From the NCBI GenBank assembly GCA_021186555.1, contig JAJKFL010000042.1, forward strand, positions 7,220,281-7,284,280: a stretch of DNA of 64,000 bases, read 5' to 3'. Position 1 is the first letter of the stretch, and every line of letters starts with the position of its first letter. This DNA comes from Reticulitermes speratus (Eukaryota; Arthropoda; Insecta; Blattodea; Rhinotermitidae). The position numbers and the translations under genes were made by a program. Shown here piece by piece: positions 55,711 through 64,000 of the stretch. The notes below the pieces were generated by a model that worked only from the letters and a program-made list of their open reading frames with translations, did no database searches and was not told where the DNA came from.

Positions 55711-56369
55711 GCATCAGAAATATATGAATACCGACAAGAAGCTTTAAACCAATGGTATGGCGCCTGAAATGTCAAGACTGACTCGTTTGTCAGAACAGCG
55801 TGTTATGATATAATACACACGGAAGTAAATGCAATTTACATTTAGATAAATCTTAAGGTCTCGACATTTGACGGGCTTCAAGGAATCGCAGAATTGAACC
55901 AGTCGATTCTCTTATGATGCTGTGATGAATAATGAATGCTTCATGTATAAAATTCTTCTTTCATCTTGTTTCATCCCCTTTACATGTCCAGAGAAAGCAT
56001 TCTACAGCAAAGCAACTTCAGTAACATGTTTAAAATTCAACTCCAATATACTCCATAACTTAACACATCAGCTCTTTGAGATCGCGAAGGATTTTCAACC
56101 CCAGCTACACTTGACTAAACTTTCATTCGGTTATGTACGTGTTAAAGTTAAGGTAGCCGATGATCCTACGTTGTAAGGGACTGAAGTCCTGGATTCTCAT
56201 AACAGTCGTACAAGACTTAACCCAGTTTAAGTTTAATCTGATTTATGCTAAAAACGCCGTTGTCTTTTCGTGCATATTTCTTTCAGGGCACTAATATACG
56301 TAAAGAAACCAAAGCCAGGACAGTACTTATTTTCGTATTATTTTATGTGTGGTAAAATTTGTCTCTCAC

Positions 56370-56500
56370 CCAGGCGATGAGGTAACCAGGAAAAGTGAGC
56401 GTGGGAAGCCTGGACGTAGATGGGGTATAATATTAAAATGGAGCTTAAGGAACGAGAATTGAATGGTGTGGACTGAGTTAATCTGACTCACGACTGCTCC
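56370..56500 (+). mobile_element. LINE 3'-region fragment
   Basis: GGCGATGAGGTAACCAGG.., GTGGGAAGCCTGGACGTAGA and AATATTAAAATGGAGCTTAA: the GRPRRRW..NIKM segment seen in 44470-44810, degenerate. Confidence 0.6.
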
Positions 56501-56703
56501 TATAGAGAGTTGGGGGAAATTCTGTGTTCCGTAACGTGAATAGGTGAGCGACAATTAGATTATCTGAATGACTCTGCTGCATAATTGTTTTATAAGAATA
56601 CTGCTTCCTAGAACGGTAGGCCGTGCAGTGTGGTAGAAAGTTACTGTTCGGTGCAACGATTTCATTCACCTTATTACCTACCAGTGAAATATGTGTGTCT
56701 AGG

Positions 56704-57152
56704 TAAATAGGTGTCTAGGATAAATATGTGTGTCTAGGATAAATATGTGTGTCTAGGATAAATATGTGGTCTAGGGTAAATATGTTCTAGGATAAATATG
56801 TGTGTCTAGGATAAATATGTGTGTCTAGATAAATAGGTGTCTAGATAAATATGTGGTCTAGGATAAAAATGTGGGTCTAGGATAAATATGTGTGTCTAGG
56901 ATAAATATGTGAGTCTAGTATAAATATGTGGGTCTAGATAAATATGTGTGTTTAAGATAAATATGTGAGTCTAGGATAAATATGTGGGTCTAGGATAAAT
57001 ATGTGGGTCTAGGATAAATATGTGTCTAGGATAAATATGTGGGTCTAGGATAAGTATGTGTGTCTAGGATAAATATGTGGGTCTAGGATAAATATGTGGG
57101 TCTAGGATAAATATGTGGGTCTAGGATAAATATGTGGTTCTAGGATAAATCA
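56704..57152. repeat. 19-bp minisatellite, about 23 copies
   Basis: Unit TCTAGGATAAATATGTGKG with short and long variants. Confidence 0.94.
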
Positions 57153-57164
57153 ATTAAGTAGGGA

Positions 57165-57440
57165 ATGGAGCTTGTGCTGTGTATAGACTGGACGGTGCGG
57201 GTTCGATTCCCAGCGGGAGAAAGACACTTTTCTTTTATCAGAAGCGTCAAACCCGGTTCTGGGGCCTATCTAGCGTCCTATTTAATGGGTACCGTGGGTC
57301 CTATCAAGGGGGTAAAGCTTTTGGGACGTGAGGCTGAGCATTTATCTCCATCTAGAGCGAAATGAATGGAGCTACAACACTTCTCCCCTATATACACTCA
57401 AAGCTTGCACAAGGACGGCTTTACCTTTACCTTTACCATT
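57165..57440 (+). mobile_element. tRNA-derived SINE (family of 20010-20296), diverged
   Basis: GGTTCGATTCCCAGCGGGAG B box, CCGGTTCTGGGGCCTATCTA body, CTTTACCTTTACCATTACC tail. Confidence 0.8.
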
Positions 57441-57612
57441 ACCTTTATAGAGTTTAAACATAACGAAACGAAACTTGTGACTCATGCAGTTAGGCCGCTG
57501 TCCGCTGCATAGCAGACCATGCTTGTCTCCTGTGATATAGATCTTGCAGTACCTTTGCTACATCGCACTATTCACGTTGCTGTTTTATTTACTGTTTACT
57601 TGAATATGTCAG

Positions 57613-57840
57613 TCCAAGGTTTTGTTTTACGCCCTAATTGCGTTCCCGAAAAAGTGGACGTAAATATAAAAAGCGTAAATCAAAAGGTTATTACCGCATG
57701 AAAAAAGGCTTAAATGAGAATTAACCAGCCACAGGGCGTTAAACCGAAAATGAGAGAGCGCAGATTAAGAAGCGGTGTAAATTGGTAAAGGGCGTTAAAT
57801 GCAAAAAGGCTTAAAACAAACGGGCGTAAAACAAGGCCTT
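57613..57840. mobile_element. MITE-like repeat, reverse copy of 23923-24132
   Basis: Ends CAAGGTTTTGTTTTACGCCC and GGGCGTAAAACAAGGCCTTG; interior GAGAGAGCGCAGATTAAGAA shared with the other copy, plus repeated GGGCGTTAAA motifs. Confidence 0.7.
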
Positions 57841-58339
57841 GGTGTATATGGTAGTAAATGTCTTATGACTAAGTAGTCGTACGACCTTTCCATGGAAAGT
57901 TACAGAATAGCTTCACTTTCACAGATGAAATCTCCATGTTGAAACTTTGCCACCTAAAGGATAAATATGTAACTTAATTAACCGTTTCACGAAAAATGAG
58001 GGAAGGGAATAAACGTGCTAATGGGGAGAAGGAAACCGGTGAAGGATAATTATAACAATAATAATATCAACGGGCCTTTCTACCTTCAGATTTTATATTT
58101 GTATTCCAGCATAAACATCAAACTCCCGGATTAGTGACAATCTAGACGTATTGCAATAGAAAATTAGGTGTTTAGAAATAAATACTTTTTATGCATTAGT
58201 TCAGTACTCTATAGAACAAGCACCATAAACATTACTAATACTAACAACAGGCTCTTTCATACTCGTATTAACGGTCTGATAGGTAAAAACTGTGGTTGAA
58301 AACAAGACGTGTCTTAGTCATTTGGAAACGGTAAATCAG

Positions 58340-58508
58340 CTTGGGCTCTGTGATTGGATGCCTCATTGTACGGTAAGTAGACACCGACGTTTCGGTAAAA
58401 TATGTTATCTTAATCTTTAGGTTAGACTAGTGCTACCCTAAGAAGGAACCAGAACGTTTATCCGAAACTTTGGTGTCTATTTACAAAACTGCACGGCGTC
58501 ACATCGCA
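58340..58508. mobile_element. Foldback with decayed core
   Basis: GTAAGTAGACACCGACGTTT / AAACTTTGGTGTCTATTTAC arms; interior CCCTAAGAAGGAACCAGAAC..TATCCGAAAC is a strongly decayed hammerhead-like core. Confidence 0.6.
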
Positions 58509-58509
58509 G

Positions 58510-59240
58510 ACGACAGCAATCTTTATTGTGTGTGTCTTTGAACCACCTCGAAATTTCACAGGATCTGCAGAGGAATAATACTTCAGTATATCATGTTAAA
58601 TGTAAAATATTGACAATACAGCGCACTGTGAGGCTCGGCGTTGTTGTGGAGGTAAAACTCCAGTCTTTCTTGATCTTGGCGCTAGGTGGAGATGAGTCGT
58701 TAGTGTCATGGCTGCTGCTACTTCTATCCTTGACGCCGCATTAGAGGCGAGGATAAAGGAGAACTGTAATTTTCTTGCCTTCTGTTAGCTGCTTCTTGCT
58801 ATGTTACCCGCCTTCCGCTTTCCATGCTGCTAAAATATCTCCCCTTTTCGTTTTATTTACCTGGCCTAGCTTTATTACTTTAATTTATCAAGAACCTCTT
58901 TTATCTCTTTAATTATTGTCTGCAATTTTTCAACTCCATTTTGGCTCTCTGTTAATTTCCATATAATAAGAAATGAACAGAAATTTACATACTTTGAGTT
59001 AAGATCTGTATTTTTTTGGTAGGAGAAGTTTTTGAATAACAACTGACTTTAATTTAAGTATATAACTATGCCTATAAACTCTATGGAAGCTGTACAGAAG
59101 TGATGGTCTGTGCATAGAGGTGCAGCTTTTTATCGGCATTTTCTGGCGAAGGTAAACCATGCTGACAATCACCATTTTATTTCGACTGACAGAGCTTGCC
59201 ATGAGAGCACAAATATGAAGATCTCCATTATGAAATTGTA
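58510..59240. other. Intergenic, nothing recognised
   Basis: No feature that I can support. Confidence 0.45.
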
Positions 59241-59244
59241 TCTG

Positions 59245-59370
59245 GTATCCTGTCATTTTCTCCCTGTTAGGCTCAAATATTTTCCTTATTATCCTATTCT
59301 GAGCGAAAACCCTCGATCTGTGTTTCCCCTCAAGGAGAAATCACGTCCAAGCGCATAAAGAATAAGAAGT
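59245..59370 (-). mobile_element. LINE RT fragment
   Basis: Minus strand contains degenerate [20 protein letters not shown]-like sequence as at 21780-21880. Confidence 0.5.
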
Positions 59371-59371
59371 A

Positions 59372-60434
59372 AAATTATTGTAATACCAACTTTTATATTT
59401 GAGATAATTTTTAATTTGATATGCAGGCAGTAACGACCAGAGAATTGAGATTAAGAGTCTAGGATTTATATAACTTTTTAGAGTAAATAATCGTGATGGG
59501 GCGGTAAATATATGCGTTTCCGCTATGTTTGTTTTAACATAAATTTACACAATAATATCAGGCATTGATATTTTCATCACTGTGTTTACGTCACTAAAAG
59601 CGTTACGTTGGTCAAATATTTATCCCTCTGGTTAAGGTTTATGTGCATTTTAATCATGACACGTGGCTGGTGATGACAATTAATAACCCCTGTGAATATC
59701 AAACGGCTGTTTTTACTTCTCTGTGCCCCCCAGCTCTTGGATGTTAATTTCAAATAAATTGTGATATGGGTTTGAGAGTATTAATTGTGATGACAATTAT
59801 AAAGATATTTGTAACATATGAACCCGGCCAACTTCAGTGACACCTGTTATGTATTGATGTTACCTTATTCACAGTTGATAATGCAGGTTCCCTGTTTTGC
59901 GAATAAAATTTTTGAAAAATGTCAATAAACATGAAATTAAGGGTTTAAGAGTAAAATAAAATTACAGTTGTCATTAATGTGATTTGTGAGGTCTTGAGCC
60001 CAATGTTTCCCGGTCTGGCTTTGACAGTTTTGTAAATTGTCGATAAAGCGAATTGCATACCGACCCGTCAGGGTACCATGCGGACAAACGTGCTGATTGT
60101 CAAGACAAATTAATTAAATTCAGCGCGTCTTGAAATAATGACGATGATAACAATTTTATTTTTATTTTATCTTTTGCCTGTAATTTAGAATACGAATTTC
60201 TAACAGTTGTTATGTTTTGCAGACTGATTGTGTTTCTGTTATTAGTTCAAACACGGTGACAAATCCCACTCCGTAGGACTCTGTCAAGCTTGCCTTCCAG
60301 CACACGAGGATTATACCTGCTTATGCATTTATCTAATATTTGTCCATTTAATGTTTTGCTGCCTTTAACTTTACGTTTTAATATATGAAAAGGCTTATAA
60401 CATGTTTTAATATTAAGTGACACTTATTTCATAT
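59372..60434. other. Intergenic, nothing recognised
   Basis: AT-rich, no ORF, no recurring repeat. Confidence 0.45.
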
Positions 60435-60524
60435 TACATTAAAGGTAACTATTTCAAAAACACCAACTGGATGCACTTTTTATTATTTAAAAAAACTGTA
60501 TAGTTCTTTAAAACATTTAAAAAA

Positions 60525-60572
60525 AAACCAGACATATGTTTCTGCTCCTCACTGAGCCATCTTCAGGGGTTT
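60525..60572 (-). ncRNA. Hammerhead ribozyme, slightly decayed
   Basis: Minus strand: AAACCC, CUGAAGA, U, GGCUC-AGUGAG-GAGC, A in place of the last helix II C, GAAAC-AUAU-GUC, UGGUUU. One helix II pair and one stem I pair are lost; core residues are intact. Confidence 0.62.
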
Positions 60573-60793
60573 ATGTCACTAAAACTGCATATATTTACCA
60601 ACGTCTATTCATTGGTTCACTGTTATTGATGTGCACAATTACTTTGTATTTGTTGAACTGATAAACTAGTATTTTCGTAGATGTTATTGTACGTATGCAT
60701 GGTACTGTATCATCTTATTCCGTGGGGTGTATTCTTATGGTGTGTGCTGTACTTGGTTGTGTGTGAGTCTGATACATGCAGTTTTAGTGACAT

Positions 60794-60841
60794 AAACCCC
60801 TGAAGATGGCTCAGTGAGGAGCCGAAACATATGTCGGGTTT
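60794..60841 (+). ncRNA. Hammerhead ribozyme, intact core
   Basis: Stem I AAACCC (60794-60799) with GGGUUU (60836-60841); CUGAAGA 60800-60806; extra U 60807; GGCUC/GAGCC with loop AGUGAG; GAAA 60824-60827; stem III AC-AUAU-GU; cleavage after C60835. Confidence 0.8.
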
Positions 60842-60904
60842 TTTAAAAAATGTTTTAAAGAACTATACATTTTTTAAAAAAATAAAAAAGTGCATCCAGT
60901 TGGT

Positions 60905-62035
60905 GTTTTTATATAGTGATTGTGACAAGATGCACGGTGTTTGTATATAGTGATTGTGATAAGATGCACGGTGTTTTTATATAGTGATTGTGATAAGATG
61001 CACGGTGTTTGTATATAGTGATTGTGATAAGATGCACGGTGTTTTTATATAGTGATTGTGATAAGATGCACGGTGTTTTTATATAGTGATTGTGATAAGA
61101 TGCACGGTGTTTGTATATAGTGATTGTGATAAGATGCACGGTGTTTTTATATAGTGATTGTGATAAGATGCACGGTGTTTTTATATAGTGATTGTGATAA
61201 GATGCACGGTGTTTGTATATAGTGATTGTGATAAGATGCACGGTGTTTTTATATAGTGATTGTGATAAGATGCACGGTGTTTTTATATAGTGATTGTGAT
61301 AAGATGCACGGTGTTTGTATATAGTGATTGTGATAAGATGCACGGTGTTTTTATATAGTGATTGTGATAAGATGCACGGTGTTTGTATATAGTGATTGTG
61401 ATAAGATGCACGGTGTTTTTATATAGTGATTGTGATAAGATGCACGGTGTTTGTATATAGTGATTGTGATAAGATGCACGGTGTTTGTATATAGTGATTG
61501 TGATAAGATGCACGGTGTTTGTATATAGTGATTGTGATAAGATGCACGGTGTTTGTATATAGTGATTGTGATAAGATGCACGGTGTTTGTATATAGTGAT
61601 TGTGATAAGATGCACGGTGTTTTTATATAGTGATTGTGACAAGATGCACGGTGTTTGTATATAGTGATTGTGATAAGATGCACGGTGTTTGTATATAGTG
61701 ATTGTGATAAGATGCACGGTGTTTTTATATAGTGATTGTGATAAGATGCACGGTGTTTGTATATAGTGATTGTGATAAGATGCACGGTGTTTTTATATAG
61801 TGATTGTGATAAGATGCACGGTGTTTGTATATAGTGATTGTGATAAGATGCACGGTGTTTTTATATAGTGATTGTGATAAGATGCACGGTGTTTTTATAT
61901 AGTGATTGTGATAAGATGCACGGTGTTTTTATATAGTGATTGTGACAAGATGCACGGTGTTTTTATATAGTGATTGTGATAAGATGCAAGTTGTTTTTAT
62001 ATAGTGATTGTGACAAGATGCACGGTGTTTTTAAA
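60905..62035. repeat. 34-bp minisatellite, about 33 copies
   Basis: Unit GTGTTTTTATATAGTGATTG TGATAAGATGCACG, with T/G (TTTTTA or TTTGTA) and T/C (GATAAG or GACAAG) variants. Gives spurious 144-codon frames. Part of the mobile element. Confidence 0.96.
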
Positions 62036-62424
62036 ATAAAGTACATTAAAGGTGTTTTTGAACAATTTACTTTACTGTACTTATTTTTGGTACGTCGCAA
62101 TCTTTCTTTGAAACTACCATGAATCAAAATTTCCAAATTTAAATCTTTGTTAATAAAATGTACTTCACTGCAACACCTTATTAAATATACACACCAAGTT
62201 CGGCAGAATTCTGGATCACCCTGTGTATGTAGCATTTAAATATCACTTCAAGATTCTGGATTCTGAAAGTAAATAACAACAGATAAATAAAATAGAAGAA
62301 ATAAATTGCCGTGATATATCTACGGAACTAATTTGCGAGCTTGCACAGAACTTTATAGATATATTAAGAATTGTGGGAAAACATAAACGTATGCATGAAT
62401 CCCTTTCCTTCTCATATTTTTTTT

Positions 62425-62805
62425 CCTATGGCTCGACAGCCCCTTAGGGGGCCTAGGCCTCGTCATTTTACGACGCTTCATGATCACACTTTAGACACAA
62501 TACACTCGGTAGGACTCCTCTGGACGAGTGACCAGCCCGTCGCAGAGACCTCTACCTGACAACACACAACACTCACAACAGACAGACATCCATGGCCCCC
62601 GGTGGGATTTTTTTTTTTCTGTCCCGTTTTCTCCTTTTGATCCATTTTGTACTTTTAAATCCTTCTGTCTTTCATGTTCCATACTACTGTCCTTATACCA
62701 CAACACAAACATCCATGCCCCCGGTGGGATTCGAACCCACATTCCTAGTAAGCGAGCGGCCGCAGACCCACGCCTTAGACCGCGCGGCCACTGGGATCGG
62801 CTCCT
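62425..62805 (-). mobile_element. SINE (family of 30184) with partial internal duplication
   Basis: Reverse copy: GGCTCGACAGCCCCTTAGGG ... ACAGACATCCATGGCCCCCG, then a 100-bp unrelated stretch, then a second CCATGCCCCCGGTGGGATTCGAACCC and the tRNA head GCGCGGCCACTGGGATCGGC. Confidence 0.85.
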
Positions 62806-63194
62806 TCTCATATTAGTAGAGCTAAAAGTAATGCTTCCATCTTCTAAAGCACACATCTTCTTGTTACTCCACATAACGTTAGACCATGCAATTCCTCATG
62901 TAAATGTATTTGTAGTCCATTGTGTCTGCAATATCCAGCTACGAGGGCCAAGACAATTACGTTAGTATTTCTATCTCTGATCCCAGAGGAAACCAACTTC
63001 AATTACTTTATGGGAACACTAAGCGACTCTTCTAGGTAACTTTATAGATAAGACCACATGAATCTATAAAATTTGATGTTAATTTAAATAATTATATTAA
63101 TGAATATATTTGTACCTCGTGTTATCATATTTTGACACAGTTCATTTCAAAAACAAGCTGAAATTTTCTTAGAAAATAACACTTACCTGATTTA

Positions 63195-63290
63195 GACCTC
63201 ATGTTGGAGAATAGGATGTTGAGGGGGATATTTGGGCGCAAGAGGGACGAGGTAACAAGGAAGGGTGGAAGGAGCTTCATGCTCTGTACA
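63195..63290 (+). mobile_element. LINE RT fragment
   Basis: Reads MLENRMLRGIFGRKRDEVT, matching [16 protein letters not shown] of 21391-22020, then frame loss. Confidence 0.75.
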
Positions 63291-63329
63291 TGTAAAAGAC
63301 ACCCCATGGCAGACCTATGCAAGCGGAGG

Positions 63330-63540
63330 CGGAGATATAGCTGCAACCCATTCTCAACTCGGCACTGGAATGTGGTAGGTGGTCAACACCACGCTCCGGC
63401 CGCTTTATTCCAGGAAAAGAACAGGTACCTATTGTACCGGTTTGGACGACACGGAAAAACTCGTCCCCCCACTAGAATTCGATCCCCGGACCGTCCAACA
63501 CATGGCGAGTCACTATACCGACTGAGCTATCCGGGCAACC
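63330..63540 (-). mobile_element. tRNA-derived SINE (family of 20010-20296)
   Basis: CCACGCTCCGGCCGCTTTAT, GAATTCGATCCCCGGACCGT and ACCGACTGAGCTATCCGGGC in reverse orientation. Confidence 0.87.
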
Positions 63541-63769
63541 ATTTATGATCTGTACTCTTTCTTTTTTTTTAAGTCTTCTAAGCAAAGTATGCTTTTTACT
63601 GCATCGATTTTTAAGAAGCTCATAATTTCTAAACTGCACCAAGTGGAGATTTTTGATACCGAATTTCTACCAGATCGGTCAAGAAATGTGGGCGGTACGA
63701 GTTAAGAGCGTTTGTACCTTTAGGGTAGAGTGTGGCTGCCACTTGTAAGGTTTTATCAATACATAGCTT

Positions 63770-64000
63770 ACAAGTACTAAATACTTGCTTTACAACGTTT
63801 TATCAATAACATACTTGCTTTACAACGTTTTATCATAACATACTTACTTTACACGTTTATCATAAATACTTGCTTTACAACGTTTTATCAATAACATAGT
63901 TGCTTTACAACGTTTTATCAATAACATACTTGCTTTACAACGTTTTATCAATAACATACTTGCTTTACAATCGTTTTATCAATAACATACTTGCTTTACA
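63770..64000. repeat. 30-bp tandem repeat running off the window end
   Basis: Unit TACTTGCTTTACAACGTTTT ATCAATAACA, about 7-8 copies with small deletions; continues past 64000. Confidence 0.92.

Larger units (their letters stand above)
60447..62041. mobile_element. Hammerhead foldback-minisatellite element, copy 2, 12-bp TSD
   Basis: Perfect direct repeats TACATTAAAGGT at 60435-60446 and 62042-62053. Left arm 60460-60625 with a minus-strand hammerhead, about 150 bp of unique spacer, right arm 60776-60905 with a plus-strand hammerhead, then a 34-bp minisatellite (about 33 copies) and terminus GGTGTTTTTAAAATAAAG. No ORF outside repeat artefacts. Confidence 0.9.

Noticed and set aside
60909..61785. 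144-codon minus-strand frames (ITITIYKHRASYHN type)
   Set aside because: Three units of 34 bp make 102 bp, which keeps a frame open by arithmetic; the sequence is minisatellite.
20010..63540. tRNA genes suggested by A and B boxes
   Set aside because: Each box pair sits in a repeated element with a long tail and, where clear, a target-site duplication; they are SINE heads and do not fold as intact tRNAs by eye.

Overview
This is animal, almost certainly insect, nuclear DNA. It is intron-rich and gene-poor, with two protein-coding genes spread over 64 kb of layered transposon debris. The LINE 3' ends (translated core [20 protein letters not shown]) and the tRNA-derived SINE families resemble those I associate with Blattodea (cockroaches and termites). 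The order is an inference; I cannot name the species.

Layout. (1) 677-11530, plus strand: ten exons of NVL, a two-domain nucleolar AAA+ ATPase of 60S ribosome assembly. The N-terminal exons lie upstream of the window, and both ATPase domains and the stop codon are inside it. (2) 12.0-20.3 kb: DNA-transposon relics, namely a broken piggyBac transposase with a foldback element nested in it, Tc1/mariner-type and pogo-type MITEs, and SINEs. (3) 21141-35248, minus strand: a complete nine-exon gene for a secreted zinc carboxypeptidase (417 codons) with signal peptide, propeptide, all catalytic residues and an Asp at the specificity position, which suggests a B-type (Lys/Arg) digestive enzyme. One 57-nt exon and the signal-peptide exon were found by reading splice sites. 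Its introns carry LINEs, SINEs, MITEs and a 3-kb array of about 67 units of roughly 44 bp that runs right up to a splice donor. (4) 35.3-64 kb: no host gene recognised. This part holds a 1.2-kb array of a 15-bp unit, a 166-bp tandem repeat, mariner relics, SINEs, LINE fragments and further minisatellites.

The most notable signal is a set of long inverted-repeat (foldback) elements whose arms carry hammerhead-ribozyme cores: CUGANGA, a perfect helix II, GAAAC, a very short or self-complementary stem III, an NUH cleavage triplet and a closing stem I. Two of them (24338-25185 and 60447-62041) share one architecture: ribozyme-bearing inverted arms, then a 34-bp minisatellite (about 4 and about 33 copies), then a common 3' end, flanked by perfect 12-bp target-site duplications. 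A different ribozyme-core foldback family (7075-7246 and 13615-13786) also has 12-bp duplications. Hammerheads are known in Penelope-like retroelements, so these may be non-autonomous relatives. The foldback-plus-minisatellite form, with ribozymes on both strands, is what deserves checking.

The two host genes are functionally unrelated (ribosome assembly and protein digestion) and converge tail to tail across about 9.6 kb of repeats.
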